A stretch of 64,000 bases of DNA, from assembly GCA_902566785.1 (NCBI GenBank), contig CACFKI010000002.1, positions 51,795 to 115,794 on the forward strand, given 5' to 3'. The position numbers and the translations under genes are program-made. Each line of letters starts with the position of its first letter. Within the stretch, counting starts at the first letter, position 1. Under the pieces are notes generated by a model, which worked only from the letters and a program-made list of their open reading frames with translations, searched no databases and was not told where the DNA came from. This stretch comes from an uncultured Pelagibacteraceae bacterium (lineage in GTDB: Bacteria; Pseudomonadota; Alphaproteobacteria; Pelagibacterales; Pelagibacteraceae). Positions 1 through 9,910 of this stretch are shown here, piece by piece.

Positions 1-224
1 TTATGACATGCAATAAAGGCATTTCGACTTTCAATTTTATGAATTTTTCCTATTTCAACTAATTTATCTAGGGCTCGATAAACCTGTAACGGAGCTTTAA
101 TACCTTTTTTTTGAACATTAAAAAGTATTGAATAAGCTTTCATTGGTTCAGTAGACTTATCAATTAAATCAAAAATAATTTGCTGATTTTTTGTAAGAGT
201 ATGTTCTTTATGCATTTTGCTCAT
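1..224 (-). CDS. zur: Fur-family zinc uptake regulator (Zur-like), partial, runs off the window edge
   Basis: Minus-strand translation MSKMHKEHTLTKNQQIIFDLIDKSTEPMKAYSILFNVQKKGIKAPLQVYRALDKLVEIGKIHKIESRNAFIACH resembles a Fur/Zur N-terminal winged helix; adjacent to znuBCA. Confidence 0.8.
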   Translation of the reverse strand, partial: MSKMHKEHTLTKNQQIIFDLIDKSTEPMKAYSILFNVQKKGIKAPLQVYRALDKLVEIGKIHKIESRNAFIACH

Positions 225-239
225 CTTACTGATTCCTCA

Positions 240-1043
240 TCAATTTTTCAATTTAATCGTTTGTTTTATTTTTAAAAGTGAAAGTATAAATAGAAATAAA
301 GCTGCAGCCACAATTGATGGTCCTGAAGGTGTATTAAATTCTAATGATGAAAATAGACCGATTAAAACTGATAGCAAACCTCCAATAATTGAATATGTTA
401 CCATTTTTAATGGACTATCAGATATATTTCTGGCCATTGCCGCTGGTATGATTAACATTCCTGTAATTAATAATAAACCCACCATTTTGATTGATATAGC
501 AATAATAGCTGCCATTAAAATTGTAAATATAGCTTTAGCTCTATCAGGATTTAAACCTTCAGCTTCAGCTAATTCGTAATTTACCGTTGATGCAAACAAT
601 GGTTTCCATATTAATTTAAGTATCAGTAATATTAAAGCACCACCAAACCATATAATATATATGTCATTAACTGTTACAGCTAAAATATCTCCAAATAACA
701 ATCCCATAATATCAAATCTTATAAATGTTAAAAAACCAATAACTACAAGACCAACAGCTAATGAAGAATGTGCTAAAAGACCAAGTAAAGCGTCACCAGG
801 AAGATTAGTTTTGTTCTGTAGTTGAACTAAAATTAAAGCTATTAAAGATGAAGTTATAAATACAGAAAAAGCAATATTAAATTCTAAAGAATAAGCAATA
901 GTAACACCAAGTAGGGCAGAGTGAGCAAGAGTATCACCAAAATATGACAATCTTCTCCATATTACAAAGCAACCTAGAGGTCCTGTAACAAATGCAACAC
1001 CAATACCTGCAAAAAGAGCTCTTATAAAAAAATCATCAAACAT
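240..1043 (-). CDS. znuB: Zinc ABC transporter permease ZnuB
   Basis: ABC-3 family multi-TM permease ORF next to znuC. Confidence 0.88.
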   Translation of the reverse strand: MFDDFFIRALFAGIGVAFVTGPLGCFVIWRRLSYFGDTLAHSALLGVTIAYSLEFNIAFSVFITSSLIALILVQLQNKTNLPGDALLGLLAHSSLAVGLVVIGFLTFIRFDIMGLLFGDILAVTVNDIYIIWFGGALILLILKLIWKPLFASTVNYELAEAEGLNPDRAKAIFTILMAAIIAISIKMVGLLLITGMLIIPAAMARNISDSPLKMVTYSIIGGLLSVLIGLFSSLEFNTPSGPSIVAAALFLFILSLLKIKQTIKLKN

Positions 1044-1044
1044 A

Positions 1045-1809
1045 TTAATTTTTTTGTTTTATACTTCCATCACTTGAATGAACATGATCGTGTTTATGTT
1101 CGTATCTAGAGAGTATTTGAGAAGCTTGATCGCCAAACAAAGCTTTGTATTCATTATTTTTTGCAACATCAATTGGAGATCCTGAGCAACATACGTGACC
1201 ATTTAAACATACAACATGATCTGTAGCACTCATTACGGTGTGTAGGTCATGAGAAATTAATAAAATTCCACAATTTAATTTATCAGATATTTCTTTAATC
1301 AATTTATAGAGAGCTATCTCTCCAGTAAAATCCACACCTTGAACTGGCTCATCAAGAACTAGTAATTCTGGTTTTTTTGAAATAGCTCTAGCAAGCAGTA
1401 CCCTTTGAAACTCACCACCAGATAGATTTCCTAAATTTTTTTTTTTAAGATTTAAAACACCAGTTAATGTTAAAGCTTTATTTATCTCTTCATCTTTTAG
1501 ATTTTCAGTTAATACCATGAAATCATGTACCCTTAATGGTAATGTCCAATCTACAGAGATTTTTTGAGGCACATACCCAATTTTATCAGTAAATTTTTCT
1601 ACTTTGCCCTCAATTTTTTTATAAATACCCAATGCAATCTTTGCGGTTGTACTTTTGCCAGATCCATTAGGACCAATAAGAGTAACAATTTTACCTTTTT
1701 CTACTTCTAAAGATACGCCTTGTACAAGCCATTTATCATTTTGACGTATACCTGCGTCTTCTAATTTTACCAAGATATTGTTTTCAGAGCTCATTTTATC
1801 ACTTGACAT
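1045..1809 (-). CDS. znuC: Zinc ABC transporter ATP-binding protein ZnuC
   Basis: Walker A GPNGSGKST, signature LSGGEFQRV, Walker B LLVLDEP. Confidence 0.9.
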   Translation of the reverse strand: MSSDKMSSENNILVKLEDAGIRQNDKWLVQGVSLEVEKGKIVTLIGPNGSGKSTTAKIALGIYKKIEGKVEKFTDKIGYVPQKISVDWTLPLRVHDFMVLTENLKDEEINKALTLTGVLNLKKKNLGNLSGGEFQRVLLARAISKKPELLVLDEPVQGVDFTGEIALYKLIKEISDKLNCGILLISHDLHTVMSATDHVVCLNGHVCCSGSPIDVAKNNEYKALFGDQASQILSRYEHKHDHVHSSDGSIKQKN

Positions 1810-1814
1810 ATTTA

Positions 1815-1847
1815 TGTTATATTATTACACAGCGTTATATTATAACA
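1815..1847. promoter_or_regulatory. Tandem putative Zur operators in the znuC/znuA divergent promoter
   Basis: Two near-identical palindromic 15-mers, TGTTATATTATTACA (1815-1829) and CGTTATATTATAACA (1833-1847), 18 bp apart. Confidence 0.5.
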
Positions 1848-1865
1848 ACAACAAAATATTTATTT

Positions 1866-2936
1866 ATGAAAAACTTAAAAAAATTTCCATTTATTCTTAC
1901 AATAATATCATTCTTATCTTTATTTTCATCAGTCAATGCTGAAATTAAGGTAGTAGCATCAATAAAACCAATACATTCATTAGCTAGTTATTTAATGGAT
2001 GGGGTTGCTAAACCAGACTTAATAGTTGATGGATACTCTTCTCCACACGGTTTCTCACTTAAACCTTCTCACGCAAAAATGTTACAGAATGCAGATATAA
2101 TTTTTTGGGTAGGTGAGGATTTAGAGAATTTTTTGGTTAAACCTCTTAACTCAATAGCAAAAAAAGCTGAAAAAATAGAATTAATGGAGATTAAAGGACT
2201 AGAAAAATTAAAGTTTAGAGAAAGAAATATTTTTGATGGCCATGAAGGTCATGACGAGCACGGGCATGATGAAGATGGTCATAAAGAAGATGATCATGAC
2301 GACCATGGGCACGATGAAGATGGTCATAAAGAAGATGATCATGACGACCACGGGCACGATGAAGATGGTCATAAAGAAGATGATCATGACGAACATGGAC
2401 ATGATGAACACGGTCACGAAGGCCATGCTCATGGTGAGCACGACCCACATATTTGGTTAGATCCGGAAAATGCTAAAGTTATTTTAAATGAAATGGTTGA
2501 GCATTTAATTGAAAATGACGAAAAAAATGCTTCAACTTACAAAAAGAATTTAAAAAAAGCTCAAAAAGATTTAGATAAACTTTTGAAAAAAGTAAAATCT
2601 GATCTAAATAAAGATTTTAAATCAATTGTTTTTCACGATGCATATCAATACTTTGAAAAAAGATTTGATGTTAATGTATTAGGTGCATTTACAGTAAATA
2701 CAGATGTTATGCCAGGTGCTGAACAATTGGCAGAAATCAGAGAAATTATTGAACACGATAAGGTAAGTTGTATATTCTCTGAGCCTCAATTTAACCCAGA
2801 CATAATTAATGCTGTGGCTAAAGATATGGATATTCAAACTGGAGTACTTGATCCATTAGGTGCAACTTTAGATCCTGGTAAAGATTTATATTTTGATTTA
2901 ATTAAAAATATGTCTAAATCTTTCAAAGGTTGTTAA
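1866..2936 (+). CDS. znuA: Zinc ABC transporter substrate-binding protein ZnuA with expanded His/Asp loop
   Basis: Signal peptide after M at 1866, HGFSLKPSHAKML, long His-rich loop, HDAYQYFEKRF. The ORF-track start at 1803 is probably too early. Confidence 0.9.
   Translation: MKNLKKFPFILTIISFLSLFSSVNAEIKVVASIKPIHSLASYLMDGVAKPDLIVDGYSSPHGFSLKPSHAKMLQNADIIFWVGEDLENFLVKPLNSIAKKAEKIELMEIKGLEKLKFRERNIFDGHEGHDEHGHDEDGHKEDDHDDHGHDEDGHKEDDHDDHGHDEDGHKEDDHDEHGHDEHGHEGHAHGEHDPHIWLDPENAKVILNEMVEHLIENDEKNASTYKKNLKKAQKDLDKLLKKVKSDLNKDFKSIVFHDAYQYFEKRFDVNVLGAFTVNTDVMPGAEQLAEIREIIEHDKVSCIFSEPQFNPDIINAVAKDMDIQTGVLDPLGATLDPGKDLYFDLIKNMSKSFKGC
2268..2402 (+). repeat. Three 45-bp tandem repeats encoding HDEDGHKEDDHDDHG-type units
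   Basis: GATGAAGATGGTCATAAAGAAGATGATCATGAC starts at 2268, 2313 and 2358. Confidence 0.9.
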
Positions 2937-2978
2937 TTTAAAATTGATCTTTTGTAATAAATAATATCTAATAAAGGG

Positions 2979-3977
2979 ATGAGTACAGTTTCCCTTACGT
3001 TAGATGCAATATTTGACCTAGCTAAAAAAACATTATTAGCAAATGAATGTGATGAAGAAACAGCATCAATACTTGCAGATTTAATAATGAAAGCTGAAAG
3101 AGATGGTTCATTATCTCATGGTCTATTTAGACTACCAGCTTATGTGACAGGACTTAAAAGTGGTAAAATAAATGGCAAAGGTAAACCAGAAGTTAAAAAA
3201 ATATCACCAAGTGTAATAAAAGTTTCAGGAAATAATTGTTTAGCTCCTGTAGTTTTAAATAAAGGTATTCCAGAATTAGTAAAAGCTGCAAAAGAAAATG
3301 GAGTAGCAGTTTTAGCTATAAATAATTCACATCATATGGCTGCTATGTGGCCTGAAACAGAAATGATAGCAGAGCAAGGGTTAGTAGCTTTTGCATGTAC
3401 ATCATACAAACCTGCTGTTGCACCCGCTGGTGCAATTAAACCTTTATTTGGAACAAATCCAATTTCATTTGCATGGCCTAGACCAGGAAAAACTCCTGTA
3501 GTTTATGATATGGCTACAGCCTCAATGGCTATGGGAGAAGTTCAAGTTGCTAAGCGAGAAGGTCATAAAGTTCCTCTTGGTACAGGATTAACTAAAGATG
3601 GAAAAGAAACAACGGATCCAGGAGAAATTGCAGATGGCGGTGTATTATTACCTTTCGGAGGTTACAAAGGCTCAGCAATTGCAATGATGGTTGAATTAAT
3701 GGCCGGTGCTCTTGTTGGAGACAATTTTAGTTTTGAAACTGCTGCAAAAGATAATAATGACGGTGGACCCCCAAGTGGTGGTGAGTTCATTCTTGCTATA
3801 TCTCCAGATAAATTATCAGGAAATGATTGGAACAAACATGCAGATGAATTTTTTGAAAAAATGAAATCTATGGAAGGTGTAAGACTTCCAGGCGAAAGAC
3901 GTCATAAAAACAGAGAAGATAAAGGTCCAAGAAATATCAATGAGGAATTAGTAAATAAAATTAAATCTTTAAGCTAA
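2979..3977 (+). CDS. Ldh family oxidoreductase (malate/lactate/ureidoglycolate dehydrogenase-like)
   Basis: NNSHHMAAMWPETE, GTNPISFAWPRPGKTPVVYDMATASMAMGEV and FGGYKGSAIAMMVE motifs. Confidence 0.85.
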   Translation: MSTVSLTLDAIFDLAKKTLLANECDEETASILADLIMKAERDGSLSHGLFRLPAYVTGLKSGKINGKGKPEVKKISPSVIKVSGNNCLAPVVLNKGIPELVKAAKENGVAVLAINNSHHMAAMWPETEMIAEQGLVAFACTSYKPAVAPAGAIKPLFGTNPISFAWPRPGKTPVVYDMATASMAMGEVQVAKREGHKVPLGTGLTKDGKETTDPGEIADGGVLLPFGGYKGSAIAMMVELMAGALVGDNFSFETAAKDNNDGGPPSGGEFILAISPDKLSGNDWNKHADEFFEKMKSMEGVRLPGERRHKNREDKGPRNINEELVNKIKSLS

Positions 3978-4745
3978 TTCTATTTCTATAGGTGTATGGT
4001 CAGATGGCTTTTGTTTACCACGTGGATATTTATTTATATTTACATTTTTAACATTTCCAATTAACGAGTTTGACACTAAGAAATGATCAATTCTCATACC
4101 ATTATTTTTTTGCCAAGCACCACTTGTATAATCCCAAAATGTATAACCTTCTTTATCAGGATGAATATATCTATATGCATCGTTAAATCCTAAGTTTATA
4201 ATTTCTCTTAATTTTTTTCTTATCTCTAATCTAAACAATGCATCATCTTCATAGCCTTTTGGATTATGAACATCCTCTGGTGAAGGTATAATATTAAAAT
4301 CACCTCCTATTATTATATTCTCATTTTCTTTTAAAAGAGACTTTAATTTTTTATTTAAACTTTCTAACCAATAAAGTTTATAAGTATATTTTTCAGTATC
4401 TACTGGATTACCATTTGGTGTATAAATATTAATAATTTTTATATCTTTTTTTTTTAATTTTATATCCGCTGTGATTATTCTTGATTGTTTATTTTTATCT
4501 TTAAAAATATCTTTTTTAATATTACTTAATTTCTTTTTAGAAATAATTGCGACACCATTATAACTTTTTTGTCCATAAACATAATTTTCGTATTTAAGAG
4601 ATTTTAAATCGTCATAAGGGTATGTTTCTTCTTGAGTTTTTATTTCCTGCATCATTACAATATCTGGAGAAAATTTTTTGAGATATTCTTTTATATTTTC
4701 TATTCTAGCCCTTACTGAATTTACGTTCCAGGAGCTTATAATCAT
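3969..4745 (-). CDS. xth: Exodeoxyribonuclease III
   Basis: SWNVNSVRAR, MMQEIKTQ, GGDFNIIPSPEDV, RIDHFLVS, SDHTPIE. Confidence 0.92.
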   Translation of the reverse strand: MIISSWNVNSVRARIENIKEYLKKFSPDIVMMQEIKTQEETYPYDDLKSLKYENYVYGQKSYNGVAIISKKKLSNIKKDIFKDKNKQSRIITADIKLKKKDIKIINIYTPNGNPVDTEKYTYKLYWLESLNKKLKSLLKENENIIIGGDFNIIPSPEDVHNPKGYEDDALFRLEIRKKLREIINLGFNDAYRYIHPDKEGYTFWDYTSGAWQKNNGMRIDHFLVSNSLIGNVKNVNINKYPRGKQKPSDHTPIEIELA

Positions 4746-5066
4746 TTATATTGAGAATGAAACACCACAACCACATGATGACTTACTTTGTGGATTATTT
4801 ATTTTAAAAGAATCTCCTATTAATTCCTTAACATAATCTATTTCTGAGCCTTTTAATAAATCCGCAGAGGTTTTATCAATTAGTATATTATTATGAACTA
4901 AATCATCATCAGATGGATGTTTATCAAATGAAAAATCATACTGAAAACCTGAGCAACCACCACCTTTTATTGCGATTCTAAAATAAATACCATTGTCCTT
5001 TTTAGATAGGATTTCATTGATATGTTTTATTGCATTATCAGTAAATTTAATTTCTTTAATCATCAC
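4746..5066 (-). CDS. erpA: HesB/IscA-type iron-sulfur cluster insertion protein (ErpA-like)
   Basis: RIAIKGGGCSGFQYDF and C-terminal SSCGCGVSFSI. Confidence 0.88.
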   Translation of the reverse strand: MMIKEIKFTDNAIKHINEILSKKDNGIYFRIAIKGGGCSGFQYDFSFDKHPSDDDLVHNNILIDKTSADLLKGSEIDYVKELIGDSFKINNPQSKSSCGCGVSFSI

Positions 5067-5113
5067 TTAACCCTGATATTACTTATATAATAGCAAATTA
5101 CCATTTTTAAAGA

Positions 5114-6226
5114 ATGAAAAGTTATAATTATCTAGCCATAAATAGAACAAAAGGTAGAATTTATAAAGAACCTTTGTCTAAATACAGAACACCATTTCAG
5201 AGAGATAGAGATAGAATAATACATAGCACAGCTTTTAGAAGGTTAAAACATAAGACCCAAGTATTTGTTAATACTGAAGGAGATCATTTTAGAACAAGAA
5301 TAACTCATTCCATAGAGGTTGCGCAAATAGCTAGAACAATATCAAAATACTTGAATTTAAATGATGATCTTACAGAAACACTAAGTCTTGCTCATGATTT
5401 GGGACACACACCCTTTGGTCATGCAGGTGAAGATGCGTTAAATGAATGTATGATTAATCATGGTGGATTTGATCATAATTTACAAACTTTAAGAATTGTA
5501 ATGTTTTTAGAAAAAAAATACCTAAATTTTATTGGTTTAAATTTAACACTTGAAACAATAGATGGTCTGTTAAAACATAATGGTCCTTGTGAAAATATTA
5601 GTTTAATCAATCGATTAATTGGGATTAAAAATTTAAAAAATAGAATTGATCTTAAAAAAAATTCATCCTTAGAGGCACAAATAGCTTCAATATCAGATGA
5701 CATTGCATATAACAATCATGATATTCAGGATGGATTTAATGCAAAACTTTTTAATTTAAATGATCTAAAGGAAATTGATTTTTTTAAAAAAATTATAAAT
5801 AATTATCCTAGAACTAAATCTAAAGATAACAATATTATAATTTATCAAATGGTAAGGGACTCAATTAATTTTATGGTTAAGGATTTAATGAATACTACAA
5901 TTTTTAATTTAAAAAAAAATAAAATTAAAAATATTAAAGATGTTTATAATTCTTCTTATCATTTAGTTAATTTTTCAAAAAAATACAAAAAAATCATAAA
6001 TGAAATTAGATATTTTCTTAAATACAAAATGTATAATAATAAAAAGGTTCTTTTAAATAATAACCATGGAAAAAAAGTTATAAAAACTATTTTTAAGCAT
6101 ATTAATAAAAATCCAAAAAAATATTTGCAATTTATAAACAAAAATAATAAGGAAAGGGCAATAGCTGATTATATATCTGGAATGACTGACAGATATGCTT
6201 TAAATATTTATAAATCAATAAAATGA
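5114..6226 (+). CDS. dgt: Deoxyguanosinetriphosphate triphosphohydrolase-like HD protein
   Basis: RTPFQRDRDRIIHSTAFRRLKHKTQVF, RTRITHSIEVAQIAR, LAHDLGHTPFGHAGE. Confidence 0.92.
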   Translation: MKSYNYLAINRTKGRIYKEPLSKYRTPFQRDRDRIIHSTAFRRLKHKTQVFVNTEGDHFRTRITHSIEVAQIARTISKYLNLNDDLTETLSLAHDLGHTPFGHAGEDALNECMINHGGFDHNLQTLRIVMFLEKKYLNFIGLNLTLETIDGLLKHNGPCENISLINRLIGIKNLKNRIDLKKNSSLEAQIASISDDIAYNNHDIQDGFNAKLFNLNDLKEIDFFKKIINNYPRTKSKDNNIIIYQMVRDSINFMVKDLMNTTIFNLKKNKIKNIKDVYNSSYHLVNFSKKYKKIINEIRYFLKYKMYNNKKVLLNNNHGKKVIKTIFKHINKNPKKYLQFINKNNKERAIADYISGMTDRYALNIYKSIK

Positions 6227-7950
6227 ATATTTTTGAAAATTATAAACAAAAAATTTTGTCAATTATAAATGATGCAAGTTCTAAAGGAATTATTTTATTA
6301 CCTGAAAATTTAGGCGGTATAAATGTAGATAGTACTCCAAAATCTTTAGACTTTGATATCTCAACAAATGTTGCAATGATTTTAGCTAAACCAAATTCAA
6401 AGTCACCGCTTGATATATCAAAAAATATAATAGAGTTAATTAAGAAAAGTGACCCTGAAATTGATCTAATTGAATTTTCCAAACCTGGATTTATTAATAT
6501 TAAATTTACTAATAAATTTTGGAGTGAATTTTCAAAAAGTGTAATTGAAAATGAAGAAACATATGGCTCTAGTAATTCAAAAGGAAAAAAAATTCTTGTT
6601 GAATATGTTTCAGCAAATCCCACTGGTCCACTTCATGTTGGTCATTGTAGAGGGGCTATATTGGGTGATGTAATATCAAAACTTCTGACTTTTAATAATA
6701 ATTCTGTATCGAAAGAATATTATATAAATGATCATGGTAATCAAATATTCCATTTTACTTATTCAGTTTTTTTGAGAATACGTGAAAAAATGTTTCAGGA
6801 AAAATTTCCAATTGATAATAAAGATTTATATCCTGGTGATTATCTTAAAGATATCGCTGAAAATATTATTGTTAAAAAAAAGGATTTGGATTTCTCCGAT
6901 TATGAGAAAATAAAAGATAAATTAAAAATAATAGTAGTAGAAGAATCTTTAAGATTAATTAAGAAAAATTTACAAGATCTTGGAATAAATCATGACAATT
7001 TTATTAGCGAAACCCAAATAGTTAACGATCAAGAAGTTGAAAAAGTTATAAATAAATTAAAAGACAATAATTTTATTTATACTGGAAAAATTAAAGCTCC
7101 ACTTAAAGAAAATATTAATGAATGGGTAGAACGTGATCAATTATTATTTAGATCAACGGATTTTGGTGATGATAAGGATAGAGCTCTCCAAAAAAGTGAT
7201 TTAAGCTGGACTTACTTTGCAAGTGATGTTGCTTATCATAATACAAAACTAAATAGAAAATATGATAAGTTAATAAATATCCTTGGTGCTGATCATGCAG
7301 GATATATTAAAAGAATATCCTCTGTAGTTGAAGCTTTATCTGGTGAAAAAAATAAACTTGATTGTAAAGTTAGTCAGTTAGTAAAACTTATAAAAGATGG
7401 CAAACCTTTTAAAATGTCTAAAAGAAAAGGTGATTATATAACAGTTGATGATTTACTAAATGAAGTTGGCAAAGATGCTACAAGATTTATAATGTTGAGC
7501 CGAAGTAGTGATGTAGAATTAGATTTTGATTTTACTAAAGTAAAAGAAAAATCAAAAGATAATCCACTTTATTATGTACAATACTGCTATGCAAGAATAT
7601 CTTCTGTTTTTAGAAATATTAATTCAAATGTAAAAAATAAAATTAAAATTAAAAATTATTCATTTAAATATACCAAAGATGAAATTAATATATTGAGAAA
7701 GATCTCAGAATGGCCTAGGTGCATACAAACCTCATCAAACAAACTTGAACCTCACAGAATACCAGTTTATCTTTTTGAGTTAGCTTCTGATTTTCACAGT
7801 TATTGGAATATGGGAAAAGAAGATGTAAAAAAAAGATTTATTGAAAACGACAAAATAAATGATGATAAAATTGTATTTCTAAAAATGGTATCTATAGTAA
7901 TTAAATCTGGAATGAATATTCTTGGTGTTAATACTCCTGAAAAAATGTAA
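6223..7950 (+). CDS. argS: Arginyl-tRNA synthetase
   Basis: EYVSANPTGPLHVGHCRGAILGD; KMSKRKGD. Confidence 0.95.
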   Translation: MNIFENYKQKILSIINDASSKGIILLPENLGGINVDSTPKSLDFDISTNVAMILAKPNSKSPLDISKNIIELIKKSDPEIDLIEFSKPGFINIKFTNKFWSEFSKSVIENEETYGSSNSKGKKILVEYVSANPTGPLHVGHCRGAILGDVISKLLTFNNNSVSKEYYINDHGNQIFHFTYSVFLRIREKMFQEKFPIDNKDLYPGDYLKDIAENIIVKKKDLDFSDYEKIKDKLKIIVVEESLRLIKKNLQDLGINHDNFISETQIVNDQEVEKVINKLKDNNFIYTGKIKAPLKENINEWVERDQLLFRSTDFGDDKDRALQKSDLSWTYFASDVAYHNTKLNRKYDKLINILGADHAGYIKRISSVVEALSGEKNKLDCKVSQLVKLIKDGKPFKMSKRKGDYITVDDLLNEVGKDATRFIMLSRSSDVELDFDFTKVKEKSKDNPLYYVQYCYARISSVFRNINSNVKNKIKIKNYSFKYTKDEINILRKISEWPRCIQTSSNKLEPHRIPVYLFELASDFHSYWNMGKEDVKKRFIENDKINDDKIVFLKMVSIVIKSGMNILGVNTPEKM

Positions 7951-8219
7951 TGCTAAAAGAAATAAAATTAGCTATCTATATAATTTCAATTTCTATATTT
8001 GTATTTTTAATAATTAATCATTACTTTTCAGATACAAATACTAAAAATTATTTTAGAAAATTAAATAATATTGATGAAGCAGTCAAAATAGATAGTAAAA
8101 AATTATTAATTTTAGAGAGCAATACAGAAGATATTATTAAAGATTCTGATAAAAATAATAATGAAAATAAAAAAGATAAAAAATTCTCTTTTTGGGAATT
8201 ATTAAGTAACAATGATTAA
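7950..8219 (+). CDS. Small single-TM protein between argS and nagZ (possibly a degenerate SPOR-locus protein)
   Basis: N-terminal TM segment then a short charged tail; start overlaps the argS stop. Confidence 0.6.
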   Translation: MLKEIKLAIYIISISIFVFLIINHYFSDTNTKNYFRKLNNIDEAVKIDSKKLLILESNTEDIIKDSDKNNNENKKDKKFSFWELLSNND

Positions 8220-9162
8220 AAATAAAAAATCATTTATAGTTGGTATAAAAGGAAAAAAATTAAATAGAAGTGAAATTACCTTTTTAAAAAAATATAAACC
8301 CTGGGGCATTATACTTTTTTCAAGAAATATTAATTCTATTAAACAAACAAAAAACCTTACAGATCATATTAAAAAAATTTTTAAAGACAAAAATTATCCT
8401 ATAATGATTGATGAAGAAGGTGGCAAAGTATCAAGATTAACAAAAATTATTGATACATCTTTATTTAGTCAAAAACTTTTTGGTGAAATGTATATAAAAG
8501 ATAATAAAAGATTTAATTTATATTTTGCAACATATGTAAAACAGTTGTCTTATGTGTTAACACTTTTAGGAATAAACATAAATACAGTACCAGTCCTTGA
8601 TGTAATTAGTAAATTTTCAAGTAAAGTTTTAAAAGACAGATGTTATTCCTCAAATCCGAAAATTATATCTAAATTGGGTAATTTATGTATTGAGACATTT
8701 AATAAATATGGCATTGCTACTGTTATAAAACATATTCCTGGACATGGACCTTCAAGAAAGGACAGTCACTTTGAGGTCCCAATAGTTAATGATAAAATAA
8801 GTAAATTAAAAAAAATTGATTTTCTTCCATTTAAAAAAAAAAAATCATATTTAGCAATGACAGCACATGTTGTTTATACTTCTATAGATAAATTTAATAC
8901 TGCCACTCATTCAAAAAAAGTAATTAAATTAATAAGAAATAATATTGGTTTTAAAAATATTATAATGTCGGATGATATATCAATGAGAGCTCTTAAATTC
9001 TCTTTAAAAGAAAATACAATCAAAGCTTTTACTGCAGGTTGTAATTTAGTTTTACATTGCAATGGTAATCTTAAAGAAATGACTATTGTTGCTAAAAATT
9101 CACCACCAATAAATGATTTTATTAGAAAAAAAAATGCTAATTTAAATAAATTATTTATATAA
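8212..9162 (+). CDS. nagZ: Beta-N-acetylhexosaminidase NagZ (GH3)
   Basis: IDEEGGKVSRL, KHIPGHGPSRKDSHFEVP, IMSDDISMRAL. Confidence 0.9.
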   Translation: MIKNKKSFIVGIKGKKLNRSEITFLKKYKPWGIILFSRNINSIKQTKNLTDHIKKIFKDKNYPIMIDEEGGKVSRLTKIIDTSLFSQKLFGEMYIKDNKRFNLYFATYVKQLSYVLTLLGININTVPVLDVISKFSSKVLKDRCYSSNPKIISKLGNLCIETFNKYGIATVIKHIPGHGPSRKDSHFEVPIVNDKISKLKKIDFLPFKKKKSYLAMTAHVVYTSIDKFNTATHSKKVIKLIRNNIGFKNIIMSDDISMRALKFSLKENTIKAFTAGCNLVLHCNGNLKEMTIVAKNSPPINDFIRKKNANLNKLFI

Positions 9163-9172
9163 GATGATAAAC

Positions 9173-9910
9173 ATGAATGATTCTTTGGATTTTAAAGTAA
9201 ATATAAATAACTTCAATGGTTCATTAGAAGTTCTTTTAGATTTAGCCAAATCTCAAAAAGTTGATCTTGAAACTATTTCTATCACAAAATTAGCTGATCA
9301 ATTTCTTGAGTTTATAAAAAATACTGAGAATGTTAATCTTGAACTTGCTTCTGAATATTTATTAATGGCTACATGGCTTACATATTTAAAATCGAAATTA
9401 TTATTACCAGAATCTGAGGAAGAAGAATTTAAAGCATTAGAAGTAGCTGAAAAACTTAAAATACAATTAAAAAAACTAGAATTAATTAGATTGCTATCAG
9501 ATCAAATGCTTAAAAGAAAAAGATTAGGTAAAGATATTTTTTTTAGGGGAATGAAGGGGAATATTAAATCAATATATAGTTCAAAATATTCTCTAACTCT
9601 TTATGAAATTTTAAAAACCTATTCTACTATTGTAATGACAAAAGATTTTCAAACAATGAACATACCAAAACTTCCCGTATTAACAACTGAAGAAGGGATA
9701 AAAAGAATAAAAAATTTATTTGGAAACCTAAAAGATTGGAAAAGCATATATGAAATAGTTCCTAAAGTTTTTTATAGTTCTAATAATCTAAAAAAAACTG
9801 GATTGTCAGGCATATTTTCTGGATCCCTTGAATTAGCTAAGGAAGGAAATATTTCTATAAAACAAAATAAATTGTTTGATGATGTTTTTATAAAAGAAAA
9901 AAATGAATAA
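9173..9910 (+). CDS. scpA: Segregation and condensation protein A
   Basis: FNGSLEVLLDLAKSQKVDLETISI; YLLMATWLTYLKSKLLLP. Confidence 0.9.
   Translation: MNDSLDFKVNINNFNGSLEVLLDLAKSQKVDLETISITKLADQFLEFIKNTENVNLELASEYLLMATWLTYLKSKLLLPESEEEEFKALEVAEKLKIQLKKLELIRLLSDQMLKRKRLGKDIFFRGMKGNIKSIYSSKYSLTLYEILKTYSTIVMTKDFQTMNIPKLPVLTTEEGIKRIKNLFGNLKDWKSIYEIVPKVFYSSNNLKKTGLSGIFSGSLELAKEGNISIKQNKLFDDVFIKEKNE

Noticed and set aside
240-579. 120-aa plus-strand ORF at 217-579
   Set aside because: Antisense to znuB; hydrophobic-looking only because it mirrors the TM-coding strand.
2208-2460. Overlapping ORFs on both strands at the His-rich znuA repeat
   Set aside because: Artefacts of the low-complexity 45-bp repeat inside znuA, which is open in several frames.
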